Source: Pseudomonadota bacterium
Lineage (GTDB): Bacteria; Pseudomonadota; Gammaproteobacteria; Burkholderiales; Thiobacillaceae
Length of the DNA: 64,000 nucleotides
Assembly: GCA_021847835.1 (NCBI GenBank)
Contig: JAJZPR010000004.1
Span: 62,001 to 126,000 of the forward strand
Reading direction: 5' to 3'
Every line of letters starts with the position of its first letter. Position 1 is the stretch's first letter. A program made the translations under genes and the position numbers. The notes beneath the pieces are model-generated. The model worked only from the letters and a program-made list of their open reading frames with translations, did not search any database and was not told the origin of the DNA. Of the stretch, positions 1 to 6,641 are shown in pieces.

Positions 1-3
1 CGC

Positions 4-294
4 TCATAGGCTCACCACCCGCTTCGCTTCGCCCATCAGGGCACTGTTCACGGTCTGGCTGCCGGCTTCCACGGGGCAGGGCCGTCCGGGGTGGAAGCGG
101 TGCCAGGATTCCTCGCACATCACTGCGCGTCCTTCCCCGATCGCTTGCTTGAAGCCGGGGTCGGACGCCACGCCCACGCCGTCAAAGGTGAAAAAGCAGG
201 CGATGCTCGCCCCGCGGCGCCTCGCGGCGGCAATCAGCGGAAACAGGTAGCGCGCCGAATCGCGGTGGGTGACATGAAACAGGACATCGATCAT
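4..294 (-). CDS. DsrE-like sulfur relay protein
   Basis: A 96-residue protein ending just inside the left edge. The N-terminal beta strand (MIDVLFHVT), the helix after it and the strand GASIACFFTFDGV resemble the DsrE/TusD fold. A single cysteine in VMCEESW could carry persulfide. Its ATG overlaps the stop of the upstream rhodanese-like gene (ATGA), so it is the last gene of the sulfur operon. A role in sulfur transfer is inferred from fold resemblance and from TusA and YeeE neighbours. Family assignment is moderate because DsrE-type sequences are divergent. Confidence 0.6.
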   Translation of the reverse strand: MIDVLFHVTHRDSARYLFPLIAAARRRGASIACFFTFDGVGVASDPGFKQAIGEGRAVMCEESWHRFHPGRPCPVEAGSQTVNSALMGEAKRVVSL

Positions 295-1019
295 GAATGT
301 TTCCTTGAAATTAAGTAAGCCGATATCCCGGCGGCGGCGGCCGCCAACAGGAAAAGCGCGGCCAGCGGCGAGCCGGCGCCGGTCGTGTACATGAGCAGGG
401 CGGCCTGGCCCTGGCGGCGCAGCTGGGTGTCAGTCCAGCGCGCCACCGCCTGGACGGGCGAGTCGTCGGTCACCACTGTCAGTCGCCCGGCCGGTGCGGC
501 AGCCAGGCTCCCGACTGCAAGCCAGTGGCGGCGGGGATCGTACTCATGCGGAAACAGCAGGAGTTCATCGCGCATGGGCGCGGTGTATGCCATCTGCCGG
601 GCGAAATCGCGGGGCGTGCCCGGCGCCCCCGGCCAGCCGGCACTGAGCAGCGCATCCGGCGGCTGCGCGACGATGCGCACGTTTCTTTGCCCTGCCACCT
701 GCAGAAGCCCGGCCACGAACTGCCTGCGCTCGGACGTGTCGCCGAGCACCAGCACCGTTTCATCCCCGGAAAGCCGGGCGGTGGAAAAAAGCCAGAGGAT
801 CTCGCGCCATGGTGCGAGCTTGCCCTGGGCATCGGTGAATTCGCCGGCAGGCAAACAGCGCGCCCCGGCAGCGGTTCGGGCAGTGCAAAGCGCTTCCGTC
901 CGCGTGTCCACGAGAGCCGCCGATGCCGGCGGCGGCACCGTTGCCGGCCAGGCGCCGAGCTCCGCCCAGGCGGGCAGGGCGCAAAGGGCAAGCAGCAGGG
1001 CCTTGAACACGTTCAGCAT
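291..1019 (-). CDS. exported rhodanese-like protein with C-terminal membrane anchor
   Basis: 242 residues. Residues 1-19 form a signal peptide (MLNVFKALLLALCALPAWA). The segment after it (ALVDTRTEALC and the strand ETVLVLGDT) looks like a degenerate rhodanese domain, but no clear active-site loop Cys-x5-Arg is visible, so sulfurtransferase activity is uncertain. The C-terminus (LAALFLLAAAAAGISAYLI) is a membrane helix followed by a basic tail. The domain would therefore sit in the periplasm, anchored at its C-terminus. It overlaps the 3' end of the small membrane protein gene before it and the start of the DsrE-like gene after it, which suggests translational coupling. Confidence 0.55.
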   Translation of the reverse strand: MLNVFKALLLALCALPAWAELGAWPATVPPPASAALVDTRTEALCTARTAAGARCLPAGEFTDAQGKLAPWREILWLFSTARLSGDETVLVLGDTSERRQFVAGLLQVAGQRNVRIVAQPPDALLSAGWPGAPGTPRDFARQMAYTAPMRDELLLFPHEYDPRRHWLAVGSLAAAPAGRLTVVTDDSPVQAVARWTDTQLRRQGQAALLMYTTGAGSPLAALFLLAAAAAGISAYLISRKHS

Positions 1020-1282
1020 CCCCCGAAGCGTTGCACGGAGGCCGGCGTCCCCTCCTCGCCTTTGGGCGCGGGCGGGTGGTCCATCCAGTACGCCATGAGG
1101 TCGATGCCGGAGACGCGTCCGAAGCTGCCCAGATCGAACTCCGGCAACTGCTCCGGTGTGACGGGGGCGGCCGCCTTGGCGACAGCTTCGGGTGGGCGCG
1201 CGGCATAGTGGAAGCCGACGGCGGAGAGGCCAATCGAGGCGGCGAGCGCCACGACGCAGAAAATCAGGCTTTCACGGTTCAT
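1013..1282 (-). CDS. small membrane-anchored protein of sulfur operon
   Basis: 89 residues from the ATG preceded by GAGGAAATCATC. The track's longer start (MTRYEE) overlaps the preceding 30-codon ORF. One N-terminal membrane helix (LIFCVVALAASIGLSAVGFHY) is followed by a proline-rich extracytoplasmic segment and a C-terminal GGC. I recognise no family. It overlaps the rhodanese-like gene by 7 bp. The terminal cysteine is notable in a sulfur-relay setting, but its role is unknown. Confidence 0.55.
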   Translation of the reverse strand: MNRESLIFCVVALAASIGLSAVGFHYAARPPEAVAKAAAPVTPEQLPEFDLGSFGRVSGIDLMAYWMDHPPAPKGEEGTPASVQRFGGC

Positions 1283-1292
1283 GATGATTTCC

Positions 1293-1385
1293 TCATAGCG
1301 TGTCATGGAGCAGTGCGAGATACATCACCCCGAAAGCCACGACGAACATGACGATTTGCAGCAGCGATTCGAAATCCAGGTTCAT
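1293..1385 (-). CDS. 30-residue single-span membrane peptide
   Basis: Too short for the ORF track. The ATG overlaps the stop of the upstream 69-residue gene (ATGA). The translation (MNLDFESLLQIVMFVVAFGV and on to LLHDTL) is almost all one membrane helix. It ends 11 bp before the next gene's ATG, within that gene's ribosome-binding region. The packing and hydrophobic content support a real small protein, perhaps a subunit of a membrane complex; no homolog is recognised. Confidence 0.5.
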   Translation of the reverse strand: MNLDFESLLQIVMFVVAFGVMYLALLHDTL

Positions 1386-1591
1386 TTGGTTTCCCCTTTG
1401 TAATGGCGAACCAGCGTCTCGACGGAAACCGTCTGGCCAGTCGCGGGATCGATCACCGGCGGGGTGAAATAGGGCACGCCGTCTCGTGTCACTTTCATGC
1501 TCTGCAACGGGTGCTCATAGAGACGGAAGAGCCCCCATAGGCACGCCGTCACGGCAAGCGCAAGATAAACACGCATCAGAAGCCGGGCCAT
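1382..1591 (-). CDS. small membrane-anchored protein
   Basis: 69 residues. I chose the ATG 2 bp after the tusA stop over the overlapping GTG two codons upstream; AGGAAG lies about 11 bp before it. The N-terminal helix (VYLALAVTACLWGLFRLY) looks like an uncleaved anchor, followed by a periplasmic segment with DGVPYFTPPVIDPATGQTV. Family unknown. It sits between tusA and the 30-residue peptide with a 4-bp overlap, so it is co-translated with the sulfur operon. Confidence 0.55.
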   Translation of the reverse strand: MARLLMRVYLALAVTACLWGLFRLYEHPLQSMKVTRDGVPYFTPPVIDPATGQTVSVETLVRHYKGETK

Positions 1592-1593
1592 GA

Positions 1594-1896
1594 TCACAGC
1601 TTCCTAAGATAAACATGCCAGGCGCGGCCGGTGTTGACCGTCGCTAGATGCTCGCAATGCAGCTCGGCGCACATGGGTGGCAGGGCCTCGACCGAAGTCG
1701 GGTTGTCCACGAGGATTTCCACCACATCGCCCGGGCCCACTTCGCCCACCGCTTTCTTGGTCATGAGCTGGGGGCGAGGGCAGGAATCGCCGATGGCGTC
1801 GACCTGCCGGGCAACCGCGACGGCTCGGCCGTCCGGCAGGGTGGCCTGGCCCGCTGCGGCGGCGGGGGTGGTTTTTTTGCTGCCGAATAGTCCCAT
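1594..1896 (-). CDS. TusA/SirA-family sulfur carrier
   Basis: 100 residues from the ATG with RBS GAGGAGAAAATC; the track's longer frame runs back through yeeE and is not used. The TusA signature is present: DSCPRPQLMTKKA contains the CPxP motif with the persulfide-accepting cysteine, followed by GDVVEILVDNPTSVEALPPM. An extra N-terminal tail of about 30 residues (MGLFGSKKTTPAAAAG) is unusual for TusA. TusA proteins pass sulfane sulfur between enzymes in the cytoplasm. Its place behind two YeeE/YedE genes suggests it accepts sulfur imported by them. Confidence 0.85.
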   Translation of the reverse strand: MGLFGSKKTTPAAAAGQATLPDGRAVAVARQVDAIGDSCPRPQLMTKKAVGEVGPGDVVEILVDNPTSVEALPPMCAELHCEHLATVNTGRAWHVYLRKL

Positions 1897-1906
1897 GATT
1901 TTCTCC

Positions 1907-2545
1907 TCAGTTGGATTGGGGTTCTGCGGTGACTGCGGGCTCGGCACTGGCGGAAAGGGCATCTCGCGCCCGCTCCTTGCGGCGAATCGCCCGGTAGATG
2001 GCGAGCAGGACGGAAAATTGCACAAGCCCGAAGACAATGGCGGGAAGGCCGGTCTTTTCCTGCAAGGTGGCGGCGTTGGAAAAGCCCGCCTGCAGCGCTT
2101 CCGGGTTCGGATTGCCGGTCATGGAAGCAGGCGCGGGCGGCCACTGGTTGTAGGACCACAAGAGTGAAAAGAGGAACATGCCGATAAAGGTGAACAGCAG
2201 GGCCCAGGCCGCACCAACGTTGCCTTCCGCCGCCTTGACCCAGGTGGAAACGGTGCATGCGCCCGCGAGCACCATGCCGATGCCGAACAGGAACAGGCCG
2301 AGGAAAGTGTTGAGGCCTACGTCGAACTCCAGCGGATGTCCCGCGCCAACCGTCATGAAGGCGGTGAAACCCAGGGTCAGGATCATCATGGCGACCAGCA
2401 GCGCCTTGGTGTTGCGATAGGTCTGGAACATCATGGCGTCCCGCAGGGCGGCCGTGTTGCAAAAGCGCGAGCGTTGCACCAGGAGCCCCACGGCGCTGCC
2501 GAAAATGAAAGCGATCATGCATTCAGCAATGGTAGACACGTTCAA
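1907..2545 (-). CDS. YeeE/YedE-family sulfur transporter, half 2
   Basis: 212 residues with about five membrane helices. It contains the signatures LLVQRSRFCNTAALRDAM and AGACTVSTWVKAAEG, typical of YeeE/YedE (thiosulfate or other sulfur-compound import), including the conserved cysteines. Its start overlaps the stop of the first YeeE/YedE half (ATGA-type), and tusA starts 10 bp downstream. In two-gene versions each polypeptide supplies half of the channel. The exact substrate cannot be told from sequence. Confidence 0.85.
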   Translation of the reverse strand: MNVSTIAECMIAFIFGSAVGLLVQRSRFCNTAALRDAMMFQTYRNTKALLVAMMILTLGFTAFMTVGAGHPLEFDVGLNTFLGLFLFGIGMVLAGACTVSTWVKAAEGNVGAAWALLFTFIGMFLFSLLWSYNQWPPAPASMTGNPNPEALQAGFSNAATLQEKTGLPAIVFGLVQFSVLLAIYRAIRRKERARDALSASAEPAVTAEPQSN

Positions 2546-3033
2546 CCCTCCAGGATTTTCTTGTAGATCAGCGATCCGGCCCAGGCGCCGGCGACGATGC
2601 CGGAGACGGCCAGGTAGCCGCCCAGGTTCATCTCGGGCGTGAGGCCGAAAAAGGTAGAGACGTTACAGACGAAGGCGAGCCTGATGCCGACGCCCATAAG
2701 AAGCCCGCCCAGCGTGATGAGCGCCCACTCGGATACCCGGCGGGGAAAGCGCAGGTAGAACTCCTTGCTCACGACGGCGCCGATGAAAGCGCCGAAGAAC
2801 ATGCCGAAGCTGATGTACATCTTCCAGTAGTCCCATTGGGGCTCGAACACCAGGTTCCAGAACGGCAGGCGCTTGAGATCATCGCCCAGGATGCCCTGGG
2901 CGATCAGCCCCGTCATCATGGTCTCGCCGCCGCCCACGGTCCAGGCGCCGATGGTAAGAAACAGGAAAATGTCCAGCACCGCGATGACCGCCAGCGCGAA
3001 TACCGGGTCCAGCGTTTTCTTGAAAAGCTCCAT
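2542..3033 (-). CDS. YeeE/YedE-family sulfur transporter, half 1
   Basis: 163 residues from the ATG with RBS AAGGAGGACAGG; the longer track frame enters the divergent promoter region. Four to five membrane helices are visible, with GVGIRLAFVCNVSTFFGL carrying the conserved cysteine. First gene of the operon YeeE-YeeE-TusA-small proteins-rhodanese-DsrE. It is transcribed divergently from a ribbon-helix-helix regulator, with paired TTGCAAACA repeats between them. Confidence 0.8.
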   Translation of the reverse strand: MELFKKTLDPVFALAVIAVLDIFLFLTIGAWTVGGGETMMTGLIAQGILGDDLKRLPFWNLVFEPQWDYWKMYISFGMFFGAFIGAVVSKEFYLRFPRRVSEWALITLGGLLMGVGIRLAFVCNVSTFFGLTPEMNLGGYLAVSGIVAGAWAGSLIYKKILEG

Positions 3034-3096
3034 CCTGTCCTCCTTCGATGTCGTGGCCGCAGGATAGAAGCACGGGCGGCGGGGTTGGTAGTAATC

Positions 3097-3119
3097 TTTG
3101 CAAACAGATTGCAAACATT
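3097..3119. promoter_or_regulatory. paired TTGCAAACA repeats in divergent promoter
   Basis: Two direct copies of TTGCAAACA, spaced 11 bp start to start, lie between the yeeE operon start (3033) and the regulator start (3161). One helical turn of spacing fits cooperative binding by ribbon-helix-helix dimers. Binding by the adjacent RHH protein is inference. Confidence 0.4.
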
Positions 3120-3160
3120 CTTGTGCTGGGATGTAATCGAGAAAAGATTTGGAGGAAAAG

Positions 3161-3493
3161 ATGCGGATTTTCGTCGAGGAACAAGATGCGTTGGACCACA
3201 TGTTCAATGCCTGCACCACGTCCCAGATTACCGAATTCATCCCGGAAAAGCGCGGATTCCGAATTCATGGACATAGCACGACCATCGCCCTGGAGCGGGC
3301 GTTCTGGAATGTACTGGAGGACATGGCCAGGTCGCTTCAGCTCACTTTGCCTAAGCTCGTCGAACGGGTTCATGACGGCTGCCTGGTTGCCAACGACAAG
3401 AACATCGCCTCCTGCCTGCGCGTGATTTGCGTAAAGTGGCTGCTCATCTATGCGCAGGGGGGCGCTGTGGATTCCTCATTGCTGCTGGCCTGA
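3161..3493 (+). CDS. ribbon-helix-helix regulator
   Basis: 110 residues from the ATG with a strong RBS (GGAGGAAAAG). Residues 27-70 (FRIHGHSTTIALERAFWNVL and on to LVERVHD) match the RHH_4-type domain: a short beta strand followed by two helices. It is divergent from the sulfur import operon, with a pair of direct repeats in the shared promoter, so it is a good candidate for its regulator. The C-terminal third (LRVICVKWLLIYAQGG) is hydrophobic. Confidence 0.65.
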   Translation: MRIFVEEQDALDHMFNACTTSQITEFIPEKRGFRIHGHSTTIALERAFWNVLEDMARSLQLTLPKLVERVHDGCLVANDKNIASCLRVICVKWLLIYAQGGAVDSSLLLA

Positions 3494-3559
3494 GTCCGCC
3501 GCCGATTCAATTCCTGCCGGAAGGCCGCACCGTCAGCGGATTCTGTTTAAAATCCTCCG

Positions 3560-4438
3560 ATGCTCGCCCTGCGCATCCTGTCCATCGTCTTCCCGGTCTT
3601 CGCCATCATCGGCATCGGCTATCTCTACGGCCGCGTCAAGCGGCCGGACATCGGCGTCACCAACCAGATCAGCATGGACGTGCTGGTGCCGGCGCTGGTG
3701 TTCGCGGCGCTGGCCTCGAAGGACTTCGATTTCACGCACTACTGGCAGTTGGCGCTGGGCGGGGCAGTGGTAATCCTGGGCTCGGGGCTGCTTGCCTGGC
3801 CGGTTGCGCGCATATTGAAGGTGGACGCGAAGACTTTCGTGCCGCCGATGATGTTCAACAACTCCGGCAACATGGGCATCCCGCTCATCGTGCTGGCCTT
3901 CGGCGACGCGGCGCTGGGGGCGGCGATCATCCTGTTCCTGGTGGAGATGGTGCTGCACTTTTCCATGGGGCCCTACATGCTGGCGCATCGCATGAACCTC
4001 TTGCAGCTCCTGAAGACGCCGGTGATGGCGGCGACGGTGCTGGGCGTGGCGGTGAGCCTGTCCAACACCGTGCTGCCGGCCCCGCTCTACACCGCGATCA
4101 AGATGGTGGGCGACGCCTCCATTCCCATGCTGCTGTTCGCGCTCGGCGTGCGGCTCAACCAGGTGTCGTTCAAGGACTGGCACATCGGCGCCTGGAGCGG
4201 TGTGGCGGCGCCTGCCACCGGCGTCATCATGGTGCTGGTCGTGTCGCCTTTCCTCGGCCTCGATCCGCTGCAGCAGTCCATCCTGCTGGTGTTCGGCGCG
4301 CTGCCGCCGGCGGTGCTGAACTATCTGATGGCGGAGCAGTACCGCCAGGAGCCGGAAAAAGTGGCGTCCATCGTGCTGCTCGGCAATCTCTCGGCACTTC
4401 TGGTCATGCCGGTGGTGCTGGCGTTTGCGCTGGACTGA
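3560..4438 (+). CDS. AEC-family (auxin efflux carrier type) permease
   Basis: 292 residues with about ten membrane helices and the family's features: N-terminal FPVFAIIGIGYLYGR, the NNSGNMGIPL motif in the middle, and a C-terminal NLSALLVMPVVLAFAL. AEC transporters move organic anions across the inner membrane; the substrate here is unknown. Its 3' end overlaps the convergent rubredoxin reductase gene by 35 bp, so both genes read through the same stretch on opposite strands. Confidence 0.85.
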   Translation: MLALRILSIVFPVFAIIGIGYLYGRVKRPDIGVTNQISMDVLVPALVFAALASKDFDFTHYWQLALGGAVVILGSGLLAWPVARILKVDAKTFVPPMMFNNSGNMGIPLIVLAFGDAALGAAIILFLVEMVLHFSMGPYMLAHRMNLLQLLKTPVMAATVLGVAVSLSNTVLPAPLYTAIKMVGDASIPMLLFALGVRLNQVSFKDWHIGAWSGVAAPATGVIMVLVVSPFLGLDPLQQSILLVFGALPPAVLNYLMAEQYRQEPEKVASIVLLGNLSALLVMPVVLAFALD

Positions 4439-5576
4439 CGGGCTGTCCCACTTTCGCCGCGTACTGGGTGCGCTGCCCGGCCTGCTTGCCGGCTAGGGCG
4501 AAGCCTTGCAGCAGTTGGTCCTTATCGAGGTGCAGCGCGCAGATGCCGTCGTCATTGCAGTCCACCTGCCAGCCTCCTTCGGCGCCGATCGCTGGCGGTA
4601 ATACCGCCAGCGGCAGGGCGGGGGTCTTCACCACCACCGGCATGACCGGATAGCGCACCTCGGTCCTCTCGCCTGCGAGGGTGGCGGCCAGCGCGCGCGC
4701 CTGCTGCATCAGCGGCAGGACAAAGGGCAGCACCTGGCCGTCGACCTCGGCGCAATCGCCCATTGCGTAGACATCCGGTACCGAGGTCTGCAGGGTCTTG
4801 TCCAGGACGATACCGCGCTTGACCTGGATACCGGCGCTTGCCGCCAGTTGCGTGCGCGAACGCAGGCCGATGGCGGAAAGCACGATGTCGGCTTCAATCC
4901 GGCTGCCGTCGTCGAGGGTGAGGGCGACGCCGTCACCGGCAGGCTCGATGGCCTTGGCGGTGCGGCCGAAGTGCCAGGCGACGCCTTTCTCCGCCAGCGC
5001 ATCGGCGAGCGCGCGTCCGACCTGTTCGGGAATAAGACGCTCCAGCGGCCAGGGGCCGAGGTGCACCACTTCGACCTTGTGGCCGGTAGCGGCGAGATCG
5101 TTGGCGAATTCAGAACCGATGAGCCCGCCGCCGAGGATGGCCACCCTGCCGCCGGGCCTGAGCGCGGCGCGGAACGCGGCGTAGTCCTGCAAATCGTTCA
5201 CGGCGAAGACCTTTTCCGAACCGGGGCCGGTGAGGCCGTGCGGGATCGGATCGGCGCCCAGGGCGAGAACCAGCTTCGAATAAGTGGTTTCACCATCGTT
5301 CCAGCGCACCTTTTTGCCGGCGATGTCGATGGCGGTGACGCGGGTGTTGGCCAGGACCTCGGCCTTGAGGTCGGCCGCCATTTTTTCGCGCGGCGTGTTC
5401 ACCAGCTGCCCGGCCGTCCTGCCCGCGGCAAGCGCATTGGAAAGATTGGGCTTGGAATAGAAGTGGCCGTCGTCCGAAGAGATCAGCGTGACCGGGGTTT
5501 CATGGTCGCGTTTCCTGAGCTCGCGCAGCACGGTGTAGCCCGCTAGGCCCGAGCCGATGATGACGATGGGTTGCAT
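4404..5576 (-). CDS. rubredoxin-NAD(+) reductase (FAD-dependent)
   Basis: 390 residues. The N-terminal FAD-binding motif (VIIGSGLAGYTVLRELR), a central NAD-binding motif (VAILGGGLIGSEFANDLA) and the FAD motif VYAMGDCAEV near residue 275 define a pyridine-nucleotide:rubredoxin reductase of the AlkT/RubB/NorW type. It follows rubrerythrin and rubredoxin on the same strand, so NADH electrons would pass through this enzyme and rubredoxin to rubrerythrin. RBS TCAGGAAAACAC precedes the ATG. Confidence 0.85.
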   Translation of the reverse strand: MQPIVIIGSGLAGYTVLRELRKRDHETPVTLISSDDGHFYSKPNLSNALAAGRTAGQLVNTPREKMAADLKAEVLANTRVTAIDIAGKKVRWNDGETTYSKLVLALGADPIPHGLTGPGSEKVFAVNDLQDYAAFRAALRPGGRVAILGGGLIGSEFANDLAATGHKVEVVHLGPWPLERLIPEQVGRALADALAEKGVAWHFGRTAKAIEPAGDGVALTLDDGSRIEADIVLSAIGLRSRTQLAASAGIQVKRGIVLDKTLQTSVPDVYAMGDCAEVDGQVLPFVLPLMQQARALAATLAGERTEVRYPVMPVVVKTPALPLAVLPPAIGAEGGWQVDCNDDGICALHLDKDQLLQGFALAGKQAGQRTQYAAKVGQPVSPAQTPAPPA

Positions 5577-5635
5577 GTGTTTTCCTGACCGCTAAGCAAG
5601 GGGTTGCAGAATCAGAGGGCATCAGGGAAAAGCAG

Positions 5636-5662
5636 GTGCCCTCTGTGTTCTCTGTGGCTGAC
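5636..5662. repeat. dispersed CTCTGTG/CACAGAG repeat, single arm
   Basis: The sequence CCCTCTGTGTTCTCTGTGGC between rubredoxin and its reductase matches one arm of the larger hairpin at 58018-58094. It appears to be a partial copy of a short dispersed intergenic repeat. Confidence 0.5.
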
Positions 5663-5667
5663 TTTGA

Positions 5668-5841
5668 TTAAGCCGCCTCGACTTCGACCATTTCGAAATC
5701 GGCCTTGGCGACGCCGCAGTCCGGGCATTCCCAGCCTTCGGGCACGTCTTCCCAGCGGGTGCCGGGCGCGATGCCGTGCTCGGGGTCGCCCTGGGCTTCG
5801 TCGTAAATGTAGCCGCACACGATGCATTGCCAAACTTTCAT
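5668..5841 (-). CDS. rubredoxin
   Basis: 57 residues, missing from the ORF track because of length. Two CxxCG knuckles (CIVCGYIYD near residue 6 and [11 protein letters not shown] near residue 39) supply the four iron ligands. Conserved aromatics ([11 protein letters not shown]) complete a typical small rubredoxin. It lies between rubrerythrin and rubredoxin reductase on the same strand and would shuttle electrons between them in the cytoplasm. Confidence 0.95.
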   Translation of the reverse strand: MKVWQCIVCGYIYDEAQGDPEHGIAPGTRWEDVPEGWECPDCGVAKADFEMVEVEAA

Positions 5842-5885
5842 GATGTTTCCTTTCAGTTAATCAAGTGTTCGTTGCTGATCCTGCC

Positions 5886-6380
5886 TTAGGCAGCGATCCT
5901 GTCCTCAGCCGAGATCTTGTCCTTCTGGGCCTGGTAGTGGTGGGCGTGCTTCTCTTCCACCCTGGCCAGCGCGGCGAAGCGCTTGGCCGCCTTGTCCAGC
6001 ACGCTCCGGAACATTTCCGCGTGCTCCTTCGATTCGGCGATCTGTTCGTCCATTTCAGCCACGGCATCCATGCGGCCTTCGCTCATGGCCTCGTGGCGGA
6101 ACCTGGGGTACATCTCGGCGTACTCGTAGGTCTCGCCCTCGATGGCGTACTGCAGGCACTTGGCCGGGGTCATGGTTTCCTGCGCGAACAGCAGTTCGGC
6201 ATGGCCGAAGGCGTGCAGGATTTCCTGGTCGGCGGTGGCCTCGAACACTTTCGCGGTTTCCTCGTCGCCGGCGGCGCGGCAGATTTTCGCGAAGTAGCGG
6301 TACTTGGCGTGGGCCATGCACTCGCCGGCGAACGCCGCTTCCAGGTTCCGGATGGTGGGGGATTTGATGTCAACAGCCAT
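5886..6380 (-). CDS. rubrerythrin, diiron domain only
   Basis: 164 residues with the ferritin-like four-helix diiron pattern: NLEAAFAGECMAHAKYRYFA, then ATADQEILHAFGHAELL, and later EMDEQIAESKEHAEMF and ARVEEKHAHHYQ, giving the Glu and ExxH ligands. The usual C-terminal rubredoxin domain is absent; a separate rubredoxin gene follows directly. Rubrerythrins reduce hydrogen peroxide. First gene of the rubrerythrin-rubredoxin-reductase unit, with RBS AAGGAG. Confidence 0.9.
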   Translation of the reverse strand: MAVDIKSPTIRNLEAAFAGECMAHAKYRYFAKICRAAGDEETAKVFEATADQEILHAFGHAELLFAQETMTPAKCLQYAIEGETYEYAEMYPRFRHEAMSEGRMDAVAEMDEQIAESKEHAEMFRSVLDKAAKRFAALARVEEKHAHHYQAQKDKISAEDRIAA

Positions 6381-6641
6381 GTCGTTTCTCCTTGGGTAAA
6401 GTCGGGTTTCAACCTCCTGGCCCCGTTTGTGAAGTTCACTGCGCTGGCCACGGATGCAACTTTACGGGCAGGGAAACGATAGGTCTAATTGATTGTTACA
6501 ATTTATTCGATAGTTTTATACAAACTGTTGGCGAAACCGGTGCCGCGGCGGGTTCCGGCACGAAGTGCGGGGCGGCTGAATGATTGCGCTTGAGCACGCT
6601 GATCGTCCCGCTTTGGCGAAGGCCTGCTTTTATGAACTGGA
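6381..6641. other. intergenic region upstream of rubrerythrin
   Basis: 261 bp between two minus-strand genes. The AT-rich part around 6485-6530 may hold the rubrerythrin promoter, but I see no clear boxes. ORFs here are shadows. The GGDEF/EAL gene ends at 6642 without an evident terminator. Confidence 0.3.

Noticed and set aside
3427-4653. 408-codon ORF overlapping the AEC gene
   Set aside because: Different frame with low-complexity composition; the AEC frame has membrane helices and family motifs.
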